Part shown: positions 26,103 to 35,183 of the stretch, one piece after another
Position numbering within the stretch: position 1 is the stretch's first letter
Layout: each line of letters begins with the position of its first letter
Made by a program: the position numbers and the translations under genes
The notes under the pieces: model-generated
Database searches by the model: none
Seen by the model: the letters and a program-made list of their open reading frames with translations, nothing else
Told to the model about the DNA's origin: nothing
Assembly: GCA_964503685.1 (NCBI GenBank)
Contig: CAZDAW010000003.1
Span: forward strand, 18,864-82,863
Source: CAZDAW01 sp964503685
GTDB lineage: Bacteria; Chloroflexota; Anaerolineae; Anaerolineales; Anaerolineaceae
Reading direction: 5' to 3'
Length of the DNA: 64,000 nucleotides

Positions 26103-27041
26103 ATGAAAGTCATAATCACAGGTGGTTCTGGATTCATAGGTTCCCATGTGGTTGAGCGTTTACTTGCGCGTGGTGATTCTGTCCTGGTCATTGATAATTA
26201 CGCCACTGGTCGACGCGATAATCTGACCCCCCATCCAGAGCTTAAGATCGTGGAAGGTACAATCGTTGACGCTGATTTGGTCAATCAGTTATTCGATGAT
26301 TTCAAACCTGATCAGGTTGTTCATGCCGCAGCCTCTTATCGCGATCCCCAGGATTGGGAAGAAGATATCCGCACCAACGCTCTGGGTACTGTCAATATCA
26401 TCAGGGCTTCCGAAAAAGCAAAAATCCAACGGCTGATCTATTTCCAGACAGCGTTATGCTATGGGCTGCATCCTTTGGAACAACCCATCACCATCCAACA
26501 TCCCGTCCGCCCAGAAGGCAGCAGTTATGCCTACAGCAAGACCGTGGGAGAGCAATACATTGCCATGAGCAACCTGGATTTCATATCCTTTCGCCTGGCA
26601 AATGCGTATGGCCCGCGCAACATCAGCGGCCCATTACCCACCTTCTATCAGCGGTTAACCAGCGGCAAAGGTTGTTTCGTCATGAAAACCCGCCGGGATT
26701 TCATCTTCGTCGATGATCTGGTTAATGCCGTAATGAAAGCCCTGGATGGAATGGGAAAACGCGGCTATTATCATATATCCTCCGGCAGTGATTATGCCAT
26801 TAAAGAGCTTTATGATAATACGGTTGCTGCGTTAGGAATTACACCAGCAGTACCGGTGGAAGTTCGAGAACGCAACCCGGATGATGCTTACACCATCCTT
26901 CTCGATCCCTCTCTGACAGAACACGATTTCAATTGGCGGGTTACCACACCTCTCAATGAGGGTATTCGCCGTGCGATTGAATATTATAAAGCATTCGGCA
27001 TTAATCAGACCTACACCCATTTAAAACCGAACGCCGAATGA
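26103..27041 (+). CDS. NAD-dependent nucleotide-sugar epimerase/dehydratase
   Basis: 312 residues of the extended SDR type. GGSGFIGS cofactor motif at 7-14, catalytic YxxxK as Y142-K146 (SYAYSKTVGE), and RRDFIFVDDLVNAV near the substrate site. Closest in feel to UDP-glucose/UDP-GlcNAc 4-epimerases and related nucleotide-sugar SDRs. It begins 7 bp after asnB, and its stop overlaps the next start (ATGA), so the two SDRs are translationally coupled. Confidence 0.87.
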   Translation: MKVIITGGSGFIGSHVVERLLARGDSVLVIDNYATGRRDNLTPHPELKIVEGTIVDADLVNQLFDDFKPDQVVHAAASYRDPQDWEEDIRTNALGTVNIIRASEKAKIQRLIYFQTALCYGLHPLEQPITIQHPVRPEGSSYAYSKTVGEQYIAMSNLDFISFRLANAYGPRNISGPLPTFYQRLTSGKGCFVMKTRRDFIFVDDLVNAVMKALDGMGKRGYYHISSGSDYAIKELYDNTVAALGITPAVPVEVRERNPDDAYTILLDPSLTEHDFNWRVTTPLNEGIRRAIEYYKAFGINQTYTHLKPNAE

Positions 27042-28084
27042 AAATGGAAGATTTCACGCAAACCAACATTTTGGTAACAGGCGGGGCTGGTTTCGTAGGC
27101 GGCAACCTGGTACGCGCTCTACTCAACTTAAATGCAGCCCAAATTCATATTGTAGATAATCTGTTATCATCTGAACGAGCCAACATCCCGGATGATCCAC
27201 GGATTATCTTCACTGAAGGTTCGATTGCAGACGACCGCATCCTTGCCAAAATAAATGACGTATATGATTTTGTCTTCCATCTGAGCACTTACCATGGCAA
27301 TCAAAGTTCAATACACGACCCAATTGCTGATTATCAAAATAACCAGCTTACAACGCTGAAGCTCTTTGAGCGAATCAAGGGTTTTCAACACATTCGCAAG
27401 GTGGTCTATTCAGGAGCTGGCTGTGCAGTGGCCGAGAAAACATTCGACAAGGCGCACGCCACGGCAGAAGACGCTCCAATTTCATTACAGATGGACAGCC
27501 CCTATTCGATCTCGAAAATCATGGGGGAATTCTACTCGGTTTATTACTTTAATCGTCATAACCTCCCAATTGTCCGCGCCCGCTTTCAAAACGTTTATGG
27601 GCCAGGCGAAATACTGGGAGCAGGACAATGGCGCGGCACGCCTGCAACGGTCTGGCGAAATGTAACACCGACATTTATCTACAAATCGCTGAAAGGTGAT
27701 TCTTTGCCTCTCGAAGGAGGTGGAATCGCCAGCCGTGATTTTATCTATGTCGAGGATATCGTACGTGGTTTGCTCTGTTGTGCAACAACCGGCAAACCGG
27801 GCGATGTCTACAATCTCGCCAGCGGCGTCGAAACATCCATCCTTGATCTTGCCACGCTGATCAATCAACTGACTGGAAATAAAACGCCGGTGCAGATTCT
27901 GCCAAAACGCAATTGGGACCATTCCGGCCATCGTTATGGAGACCCTACGAAAGCAAAAATGGCTATCGGTTTTCAGGCGCAAGTTAATCTGCCAGATGGA
28001 TTACAACGTACAATCCAATGGACCAGGGAAAACCTCCCCTTGATCGAAAGCTGCATCCAGAAACACGAAAAGCATATGAAATAA
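27038..28084 (+). CDS. NAD-dependent nucleotide-sugar epimerase/dehydratase
   Basis: 348 residues. GGAGFVGG cofactor motif, YxxxK as YSISK (SPYSISKIMGE), SRDFIYVEDIVRG. Distinct from the preceding SDR, so the two probably catalyse successive steps. N-terminal choice between codons 1 and 3 (both ATG) is open. Last gene of the operon, before a strong terminator. Confidence 0.87.
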   Translation: MKMEDFTQTNILVTGGAGFVGGNLVRALLNLNAAQIHIVDNLLSSERANIPDDPRIIFTEGSIADDRILAKINDVYDFVFHLSTYHGNQSSIHDPIADYQNNQLTTLKLFERIKGFQHIRKVVYSGAGCAVAEKTFDKAHATAEDAPISLQMDSPYSISKIMGEFYSVYYFNRHNLPIVRARFQNVYGPGEILGAGQWRGTPATVWRNVTPTFIYKSLKGDSLPLEGGGIASRDFIYVEDIVRGLLCCATTGKPGDVYNLASGVETSILDLATLINQLTGNKTPVQILPKRNWDHSGHRYGDPTKAKMAIGFQAQVNLPDGLQRTIQWTRENLPLIESCIQKHEKHMK

Positions 28085-28090
28085 TGAGTC

Positions 28091-28126
28091 AAAACGCTCC
28101 AGGTTAATTGCCAGGAGCGTTTTTTC
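28091..28126. terminator. Bidirectional Rho-independent terminator
   Basis: AACGCTCC (28093-28100) pairs with GGAGCGTT (28114-28121), with TTTTTT following on the plus strand and TTTTG on the minus strand. It separates the plus-strand operon from the convergent glycosyltransferase operon. Confidence 0.85.
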
Positions 28127-28127
28127 C

Positions 28128-28898
28128 TTATGAATCAAACATCCGTTTTCGCCGCCATCTGATAACAGGCGCCAGAAGCCGGCGAATCTGATAACGTAAA
28201 ACAATCTGCGAAAAGTGGCTCCCTCCATCTCGATAATGAACCCGCAACATTTCAGGCCAGCAGCGATCGTCATCAGCGATGGTTTTGCTGTCGCCGTGGA
28301 GGCGAAAATTCGCCCAGGTTCTTGGTACATATAACAGGGGAGCCTGCGCCGCCAGTCTGACCCATAAATCATAATCCATTGCAAAATAAAATGTCGGATC
28401 GAGTGGGCCAACCCGTTTCCATAAATCTGCCCGAAAAAAGGCAGCTTGTTGTGTGATGTGTACGTAGCCGCGCCGCAAACGTTTATAATCAGTCTGCGCC
28501 GCCGGAAAACGCCCAATAATTTTTCCATTTGCATCAATAAAATTTGCATCCCCATAGACCATCCCAACTTCAGGATGGTCCATAAGGCAAGTCACTGCCT
28601 GGGTAATTGCGCCTGGCTGGTAGGTATCATCCGAATTCAACCAGGCAAGAATTTCGCCTTTTGCCCGGGCAAAACCTTTATTGATTGCATCAGTCTGGCC
28701 TTTGTCCCTCTCCGAAACCCATCCCGTCAGATAATTCGCATATTTTTTTATAATATCAACACTGCCATCCGTTGAGCCGCCATCAATGATAATATACTCA
28801 AACTGTGGATAATCCTGCTCAATCACAGAACAAATCGTTTCTTCCAGAAAAGCAGCCTGATTAAATGAAGGAGTAATAACTGAAACTAACGGCGTCAT
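28128..28898 (-). CDS. GT2 glycosyltransferase
   Basis: 256 residues from ATG 28898, which overlaps the methyltransferase stop (ATGA); the frame upstream is inside that gene. GT-A fold: VSVITPSFNQAAFLEETI start, nucleotide-binding IIIDGGSTDGS, and the metal motif region AWLNSDDTYQ. Transfers a sugar from a nucleotide donor in surface-glycan assembly; acceptor and sugar unknown. Related to the GT2 at 31443 (same ITPSFNQ and NSDD blocks). Confidence 0.9.
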   Translation of the reverse strand: MTPLVSVITPSFNQAAFLEETICSVIEQDYPQFEYIIIDGGSTDGSVDIIKKYANYLTGWVSERDKGQTDAINKGFARAKGEILAWLNSDDTYQPGAITQAVTCLMDHPEVGMVYGDANFIDANGKIIGRFPAAQTDYKRLRRGYVHITQQAAFFRADLWKRVGPLDPTFYFAMDYDLWVRLAAQAPLLYVPRTWANFRLHGDSKTIADDDRCWPEMLRVHYRDGGSHFSQIVLRYQIRRLLAPVIRWRRKRMFDS

Positions 28899-29659
28899 AT
28901 TGCTCGTAAAATCCAGGATACATTCCAATCGGTTTCATCGGGTCTTCTGCCAGGCCCCATAAAGGGGCAATAGTGGACCACCTCAAAACCGGTATTTTTA
29001 CAGAGAAGTTCAACTTCGGGAATGAATAAAAATCGCATCACATGCGTCTCATTAATTTCATCGATAAGCCGACCTTGTTTCAGGCGAAGAACAGTGAATT
29101 CGATTGTGACAGTATGATCGAGAATATCGAGGTTTGGCCGGGTTAACCGAATCAAACGCTCATCACGTATGTTCACCATCTTCACCCGTTCTGATGGGCG
29201 AATTGCCAAAACAGCCGGGCCAAACCAGCCATCGAAAATAAAAAGACCACCCGGTTTAAGATGACGACGAACTGTGTTAAACGCAAACAATAATTCCTGA
29301 TTGGTCGTTTGATATGAGATAACCGCGAACATTGATATGACAGCGTCAAAGGTTGAACCAAGATCAACCGAACATAAATTTCCCTGGCGAAAATCAATTT
29401 CCAGGCCAGATTGTCTTGCTTTTTCCAGCGCCATATCCAGCATCGCTTGTGATAGGTCAACTCCGGTGACCTGATAACCGCGTTGGGCAAGCGGCAATAC
29501 ATGTCCGCCTGTGCCGCAACCCAGATCCAGAACGCGCTTTATGACACCCTTTGCAGTATAAGCCCGAAAAGTGTCTTCTAAAAAATCTACCTCAGCGTTG
29601 TAATCTTTATCGCCATACAATAAATCATAATATTGCGCATACTGCCCAAATTGCACCAT
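28895..29659 (-). CDS. Class I SAM-dependent methyltransferase
   Basis: 254 residues. SAM-binding motif I VLDLGCGTGGHVLPLA, motif II VTGVDLS, followed by FDAVISMFAVISY. Type 11/25 methyltransferase fold. It is coupled to the downstream GT2 by a 4-bp overlap and may methylate the sugar that enzyme adds. Specificity cannot be read from sequence. Confidence 0.85.
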   Translation of the reverse strand: MVQFGQYAQYYDLLYGDKDYNAEVDFLEDTFRAYTAKGVIKRVLDLGCGTGGHVLPLAQRGYQVTGVDLSQAMLDMALEKARQSGLEIDFRQGNLCSVDLGSTFDAVISMFAVISYQTTNQELLFAFNTVRRHLKPGGLFIFDGWFGPAVLAIRPSERVKMVNIRDERLIRLTRPNLDILDHTVTIEFTVLRLKQGRLIDEINETHVMRFLFIPEVELLCKNTGFEVVHYCPFMGPGRRPDETDWNVSWILRAI

Positions 29660-29859
29660 TCTATTCTCCTCCTTGTTTGTAGCCAGTATGGTCCCAAAAA
29701 AATAAATAATTGCTCAACTTGAGATCAATCTCAACGGTTGTTACATCTCGCTTGATAGTGAACTTAATCACAACAGGTCTATTCTTCACTAACTTGAATA
29801 TAGTACTATTTTGATGCAGCCATCCGTAAAAATCAATCAAATATAGATAAAATTTCTTA

Positions 29860-31392
29860 TCACTTGATTGGATTTTTCAAGTCAAACAGAATGTATCCTA
29901 TCCCTTCCGAAACGGGATAGTGTGCATATAAGTATTTTTTTACCTCGGGCTGCCGCTCGAAATCATCAAACATGGTCACGAGGAAATAATCCTTACCTGA
30001 GGTTTCCTGTTCAAACAAGGAGCTTATATCGGTCTGATTACCAGATAAAGATTTCAATTGCATATCGCCCGTTGCCGGCCAGTAAGCAGGGATGACCCAA
30101 CCCCAATATTCCATCCGGTAACCATAATCTTGAACCAGGCCAATCACAGAGTTATCGCCAATCATGGCTGCAAGATGCTGCCAGAATATCGCTTCAGGAC
30201 GATAATCGGTATCCTTCAACGTATCGCGAATCTCCCATAAACAACCACCCATGCCAACGAATAACACTATTACAACAAAAATTCTCGCCCACAAGCCTGT
30301 ATGTAGATTTGCCAGAGATTGGCCCAGTCGGTCAGCCACAGGAGCTAATGCTAAAGCCACGATGGGAATAAGAGGCAACTGATAATAATCATGACTGGCA
30401 ATATGATAAGGTAATGTCATTCCGTAAATCACATAACCGCTCAACAACCCAAACACAAATACCCGATTATCTTTTATGGAGAACAACAACATCCCTATGA
30501 GCGCCAATATCAAGGGCGCAAGCCCGATCACCTTATCTATTTGAAGGTACCAGCGAATGTAAAAATGCGGATCGATCAATAATTCCGGAAAAAAACGCTG
30601 GGTAAATTGACCGACCAGGTAATCTTCAATAAATACACCATAAATATAATAAATTGCGGTCGGTAATGCAGTGATAACTAAAATTGCCCACAATTTGGGA
30701 TCACGTAAAGCTTTAACAATCCCCCGTTTATAAAGCAGTAAAGCCGCCATTCCAAACAACAGCGGGAAGACAGCCACCGTTTTAACGAAAACTGCCAATC
30801 CGGTAAAAATACCCGTCAATATAGCCCATTTCCAGCTTAAAGCATTCTGCCAGCGGTAGAAAGCCCATAAAGAAAAAATCATCAGCGCAATCATCAAAGG
30901 CTCTGGCTGAAAACTGCGGCTGGCAATCGCTCCATAAGGTAACAGCATATAGAAACCCGTCGCAAATACTGCGCCTTCTCTGGAAACCAGTTCCTTCGCC
31001 AGCAGATACATACCAATTCCCCCAAAACACCAGAAAAGAATTGCCAATAATCGCGGTATCCAGAGATACTCGCCGCCGGCAAGGTGGTACGCCTGAGCAG
31101 TCAATATTTCCATCACTTGCGGTTCAATTACCTGCTCCCGTTTCCACTGTCGAACGGCTTCTGCACGTTTTTCATCAGGTATATCGGGCGCGGTCTGATA
31201 ATACATCCCCCGCGAAATCAACGCCGAATGAAGCTGGCGGGTCGGGTGGAAGTCGAGAGGCAAATCTGTCAGATCATAAAGGCGGATACCCAGGCCGGCA
31301 GCAAAGATTACAGCCATAATCACCCAAGTAACAACAGGGGAAGAACCAAGGAGAGATCGCTCTTTATTTTGATTTTCTGGTAAAACGGACAT
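29860..31392 (-). CDS. GT39/ArnT-like membrane glycosyltransferase (GT-C fold)
   Basis: Start at ATG 31392 (AGAAGG upstream); the longer frame overlaps the upstream gene. 510 residues, about ten to eleven membrane helices. The first periplasmic loop has the acidic pair expected for the GT-C catalytic site (GLGIRLYDLTDLPLDFHPTR). GT-C enzymes use polyprenyl-phosphate sugars, which the DPM1-like protein at 59091 could provide. C-terminal domain is extracytoplasmic and soluble. Confidence 0.8.
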   Translation of the reverse strand: MSVLPENQNKERSLLGSSPVVTWVIMAVIFAAGLGIRLYDLTDLPLDFHPTRQLHSALISRGMYYQTAPDIPDEKRAEAVRQWKREQVIEPQVMEILTAQAYHLAGGEYLWIPRLLAILFWCFGGIGMYLLAKELVSREGAVFATGFYMLLPYGAIASRSFQPEPLMIALMIFSLWAFYRWQNALSWKWAILTGIFTGLAVFVKTVAVFPLLFGMAALLLYKRGIVKALRDPKLWAILVITALPTAIYYIYGVFIEDYLVGQFTQRFFPELLIDPHFYIRWYLQIDKVIGLAPLILALIGMLLFSIKDNRVFVFGLLSGYVIYGMTLPYHIASHDYYQLPLIPIVALALAPVADRLGQSLANLHTGLWARIFVVIVLFVGMGGCLWEIRDTLKDTDYRPEAIFWQHLAAMIGDNSVIGLVQDYGYRMEYWGWVIPAYWPATGDMQLKSLSGNQTDISSLFEQETSGKDYFLVTMFDDFERQPEVKKYLYAHYPVSEGIGYILFDLKNPIK

Positions 31393-31442
31393 CAATAAAA
31401 TCCTTCTGCAAAACAATAACAAATTCAGCGAGATTGTAATAT

Positions 31443-32390
31443 TTACTTCAACGACTTTGATAACAACCTGCCGCGCCTCAGAATATACCACGAACGAATT
31501 TTTCCTAATCCTAACATCGTTAACAAACACAGAATTATTCGCTTCCATTCTCGTAACGCAACGCAGGGACGTTTAACAAAGCAACGCATGTACGAGGTAA
31601 AAGCTTTAACGGGTTGCCCGCCATCCAGCAAATAATGCGCATTGAAACGGTGCACCCCAGCCCAAATCCGATTCTGGTTTTCCTGATACATCGACGCATA
31701 ATCCTGAGTACTCGACATCCACTTAAGCAACTTGAATGCCTCCTCACCAAAGCCAGATGCCTGGGACACATTCTTCGCCATCTCATGGTAACGCGCAGCA
31801 GCCCATTGCTCTCGCACATATTTTATCCTGCTGACACGGGCAACTCGCAACCACAGATGATGATCCAGGATATAACGATAAGAAAGATCAAGATAGCCAA
31901 CCTGTTGCAAAACGTTCCGCCGCATAAAGACGCCCGGCTGGCCAATGATATTAAACGCCATCAAGTCAGCTAAATCCCAATCATCATAACGCATAATATT
32001 GATCAATTCACCCTGACCATCGACAGCTAAAACATCACTGTAAACCATCCCCAATTGCGCATCAGCCGCTAAAGCTGCCACAGCGCGTTCGATAGCGCCA
32101 GCCAGGTAATAATCATCCGAATTGAGCCAGGCAACAACATCGCCTCTCGCTCGCGCTAATCCTTTATTGATCCCATCCGCCTGACCCAGATCCGGCTCCG
32201 ATACCCACCACGCCAGTTGATTCTGATATTTACGAATAATATCCACGCTGCCGTCGGTCGAGCCGCCATCCACCACCAGATATTCAATGCGGGGATAATT
32301 CTGATCAAGAACTGATCGAATTGTTTGTTCAAGATAGGCAACCTGGTTAAATGAGGGCGTAACAATGGATACAAGTGGTAAATCAGACAT
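31443..32390 (-). CDS. GT2 glycosyltransferase
   Basis: 315 residues. PLVSIVTPSFNQVAYLEQTI, VVDGGSTDGS and AWLNSDDYYL give the GT-A nucleotide and metal sites. The C-terminal 50 residues are basic and hydrophobic and may sit on the membrane. Same subfamily as the 28128 gene. The MITE-like repeat lies in the 228-bp gap upstream. Confidence 0.9.
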   Translation of the reverse strand: MSDLPLVSIVTPSFNQVAYLEQTIRSVLDQNYPRIEYLVVDGGSTDGSVDIIRKYQNQLAWWVSEPDLGQADGINKGLARARGDVVAWLNSDDYYLAGAIERAVAALAADAQLGMVYSDVLAVDGQGELINIMRYDDWDLADLMAFNIIGQPGVFMRRNVLQQVGYLDLSYRYILDHHLWLRVARVSRIKYVREQWAAARYHEMAKNVSQASGFGEEAFKLLKWMSSTQDYASMYQENQNRIWAGVHRFNAHYLLDGGQPVKAFTSYMRCFVKRPCVALREWKRIILCLLTMLGLGKIRSWYILRRGRLLSKSLK

Positions 32391-32465
32391 GAGAAGATCA
32401 CTTATATTTGTGACGGGTTAACCGGATGATATCACCAGAAATAGCCGAAGCATCAGTAGATATTG

Positions 32466-32625
32466 TTTAACGTCAATTCGGGATAACACTTTGTGTCAGA
32501 GAATTTATTATCATTAGTATGATAATAAATGGGACACGGCAGGCCGTTTCTCATTAGGTCAAAGAGACCGACTCGCAGTGACTGAAATAGAGCCTGGTTT
32601 TCTAATCCCGAACTCACGTTATTTA
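32466..32625. repeat. MITE-like intergenic repeat, copy 2
   Basis: About 160 bp. AACGTCAATTCGGGATAA at the left and TAATCCCGAACTCACGTT at the right match as inverted repeats in 15 of 18 positions. Core shares GGGAC, a hairpin with AAAGA loop (GGTCAAAGAGACC at about 32558-32570, arms changed in a compensatory way relative to copy 1) and GCAGTGAC. The right end overlaps the stop codon of the DUF115 gene. Confidence 0.7.
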
Positions 32626-33434
32626 AATAACGACGAATATTCCACTTTTGGGAATACCGTTAATTTTCCACCAACTGTCGCATCCAAAACCTGACGGCCG
32701 TCTCTGACATAAGCATCCCGCGCCATACGGTAAGCGCGTTCAGAAGTTTCCAGGTCTGGCAACTGCCAGCGGAAACCCTTGCCAAAATACGCAGGAGAAA
32801 AATGATTAGGATCATCGCCGCCAGAAACGACCGTGGTATTCGGCTTTCCCTGGGTAGTAAAATTATGATCCACACCAATTAAAATGACTTGTTGGAATCC
32901 GAAATGATAAGCAAGCTGCAAAGCGACATAAGTAACCGTTGCGCCTTCCCAGAGCCGATGGGCGGCATTTGTTGCAAACTTGGGGTTGGTATACGTTGTA
33001 TAAAGAAAAGTTAAATCATCAGCAGGTTTAATCAGGTTTCGCGCCCGCCAGGGTAAAAATTTTGGGATCGTTAATTTACGGATATCCTCGGCGCATTGCT
33101 CAATGACCAGGCTATTTACCGAGAGGAAATAAGTCGTCGAAAATCCCAGTTCAGGAAACAGTAAGTAAATCCGGTTCATACCGAAAGTATATTCATTCTT
33201 GAGCAACGACAAATCCGTCTGCCGCAGGCTGGGGCCGTTTCCAATGATAAAGCACCGTTCTCCCCGGTGGCTGTCCTTCAATTCAGCCAACCTGGACTTA
33301 CTCGCCCAGCGCAGCGGGTGAAAGGTGGCAGCCGGTAACTCGGGCAAGCGCGCCAGCGTATCGCTGACTTCACGCGCCGTATTGAGCGCCCAATCAGGCA
33401 ATAATTTCTTCGTTACTTCGCGTAAACTCATCAT
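32619..33434 (-). CDS. DUF115 (Maf/MptE-like) protein, candidate nonulosonate transferase
   Basis: 271 residues from ATG 33434, which overlaps the SDR stop (ATGA). CFIIGNGPSL at 61-70 and the later VILIGVDHNF region define the DUF115 core. In flagellin-glycosylating bacteria, Maf proteins with this domain transfer CMP-activated pseudaminic or legionaminic acid; archaeal MptE uses the same fold for pterin pyrophosphorylation. Here a cytidylyltransferase gene lies three genes upstream, so a transferase for a CMP-sugar is the best guess. No flagellar genes are seen. Its last codons coincide with the end of a repeat. Confidence 0.72.
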   Translation of the reverse strand: MMSLREVTKKLLPDWALNTAREVSDTLARLPELPAATFHPLRWASKSRLAELKDSHRGERCFIIGNGPSLRQTDLSLLKNEYTFGMNRIYLLFPELGFSTTYFLSVNSLVIEQCAEDIRKLTIPKFLPWRARNLIKPADDLTFLYTTYTNPKFATNAAHRLWEGATVTYVALQLAYHFGFQQVILIGVDHNFTTQGKPNTTVVSGGDDPNHFSPAYFGKGFRWQLPDLETSERAYRMARDAYVRDGRQVLDATVGGKLTVFPKVEYSSLFK

Positions 33435-34186
33435 TCTGTACTCAATCTGCAAGTTGCCCCGCCATCAACGATTAATGCCTGTCCGGTCATAAACGAAGAT
33501 TGCGTTGAATCGGCCAAAAAGTAAATGGCGCTGGCAATTTCTTCCGGCTTTCCAATCCGTCCAATCACCGTCTTGCTTGCCAGGTTATCCAACCGGGCGT
33601 CAACAGATTGCCCGCTCAGATGTCCACGCTGCAAACCGGCGCGTAGCATGGGCGTATCCACGGCCCCCGGTAAAACAGCATTGACCCGAACATTATCGGG
33701 GGCAAATTCAATGGCGAGGGCGCGCGTCAATGCCAGTAAACCACCTTTGCTGGCCGCATAAGAGGCAATATTAGGCGATGTTGCAACTGCATGAACAGAC
33801 GAAACATTGACAACGGCTCCTCCTCCGGCAGCTTTCAGCAAGGGATAAGCCAGTTTTACACCTAAAAACACTGAACGCAAATTGGATGCCATGACCGCAT
33901 CCCATTCTTCCACACTGGTCTCGAGAACAGGTTTAGCAATCTGTATTGCAGCGTTATTGACCAGAGCATCTAAACTTGTGCAGAATGATTGCGCTTTTGA
34001 ATAAATTAATTTCAATTCCTCAGGGTCTGAAATATCGGCCTGAATATAGAAACCCGTTTCAGGAAAAGTCTCACCGAATGGAGAACGATCAACTCCAATC
34101 ACCCGCCAACCTGCACTGGTGAAAGCTCGTACAGTTGCCCGTCCAATACCACCGGCCGCGCCGGTAATTAACATAGTTCGCATCAT
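33431..34186 (-). CDS. Short-chain dehydrogenase/reductase
   Basis: About 251 residues from ATG 34186 (a GTG at 34192 is also possible). TGAAGGIGRA cofactor motif, NNAA, catalytic serine in NVSSVHAV and YxxxK as YAASK. Classical SDR; substrate unknown. Coupled to the DUF115 gene and located next to a D-2-hydroxyacid dehydrogenase and a cytidylyltransferase. Confidence 0.88.
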   Translation of the reverse strand: MMRTMLITGAAGGIGRATVRAFTSAGWRVIGVDRSPFGETFPETGFYIQADISDPEELKLIYSKAQSFCTSLDALVNNAAIQIAKPVLETSVEEWDAVMASNLRSVFLGVKLAYPLLKAAGGGAVVNVSSVHAVATSPNIASYAASKGGLLALTRALAIEFAPDNVRVNAVLPGAVDTPMLRAGLQRGHLSGQSVDARLDNLASKTVIGRIGKPEEIASAIYFLADSTQSSFMTGQALIVDGGATCRLSTE

Positions 34187-34204
34187 GTTCACTATTCCAT
34201 TCCT

Positions 34205-35179
34205 TTAGCTCGTCTTTTGTAATGAAGTCAGATCCGCATGAGATATTCCTAACCCCTCCAGCAAATTGCGTATGGTATTCCAGTGAACGCGCTCCCAGGC
34301 TGCCGGACTGGAATTGGAATTATGCGGCGCCAATAAAACATTATCCATTTTCATCAATGGGCTATTAACAGGCAACGGCTCAACCTCAAACACATCCAGG
34401 GCAGCGCCTGCGATGCGGCCCTGTTGTAAAGCGCTGACTAAAGCCGGTTCGTCAATAAGCGAGCCGCGGGCTGTATTGATTAAAACTGCTGAGGGTCTCA
34501 TCCAGGCGAAGGACTTTTCATTCATCAAATGGTAACTGGTAGGATTCAAATCACAATTCAGACTGACAAAATCGGCCCGACTTAATAAATCTTCAAATGA
34601 AGTCATCTCGATCCCATTTTCAATAATGAAATCTGGAGCAATCTCAACGATATCATTTCCTAATAATTTCATCCCAAACACACGCGCCCGACGTAAAACC
34701 GCTTTACCAACATTACCTACACCGACCACACCCAGGGTACATTCACTGAGAGAACGCCCCGGGATCTTATCCCACTGCCCGGCTTTCATATTTTGATCCA
34801 TCCACTTAAAATGCCGCGCAAATTCCAATATGTACCCAAGTACACTATCCGATACCGGCATCGTAAAAGCATTAGGGGTATTGCGCACCTGAATCCCCAA
34901 ACGATTGGCTGCCTGCCGATCAATCGAATCGATTCCCGTTCCCCACTTGGAAATCACCTTCAACCTGGGCAGGCATGCTTCCAGAACTCGCGGTGTGTAA
35001 CGATCATCGCCGCAAACAGTACCATCAAATTGCCCGGCGTAAGCCATCAATTCATCCTCTGAGAGGCGTTCACGGACTTCAGGAATGATTAACTTCAACC
35101 CATAATGTTCAAACACTGATCGAAATCGATCTATAAATGGAATCATATATGGGGCTGTCAAAAGCACAGTGGTCATCAT
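34205..35179 (-). CDS. D-2-hydroxyacid dehydrogenase (PGDH-like)
   Basis: 324 residues. NAD-binding GVVGVGNVGKAVLRR in the middle, catalytic Arg (INTARGSLID), Glu (FEVEPLP) and His (LLAPHNSNS). Single catalytic unit without an ACT domain, so probably not serine biosynthesis. Set between the SDR and the cytidylyltransferase, it may reduce or oxidise an alpha-keto or alpha-hydroxy acid that becomes part of a glycan. Confidence 0.87.
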   Translation of the reverse strand: MMTTVLLTAPYMIPFIDRFRSVFEHYGLKLIIPEVRERLSEDELMAYAGQFDGTVCGDDRYTPRVLEACLPRLKVISKWGTGIDSIDRQAANRLGIQVRNTPNAFTMPVSDSVLGYILEFARHFKWMDQNMKAGQWDKIPGRSLSECTLGVVGVGNVGKAVLRRARVFGMKLLGNDIVEIAPDFIIENGIEMTSFEDLLSRADFVSLNCDLNPTSYHLMNEKSFAWMRPSAVLINTARGSLIDEPALVSALQQGRIAGAALDVFEVEPLPVNSPLMKMDNVLLAPHNSNSSPAAWERVHWNTIRNLLEGLGISHADLTSLQKTS

Positions 35180-35183
35180 GTTT

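Noticed and set aside
32619..33434. DUF115 as part of a flagellar glycosylation island
   Set aside because: No flagellin or motility genes are seen; a cell-surface glycan role is kept instead.
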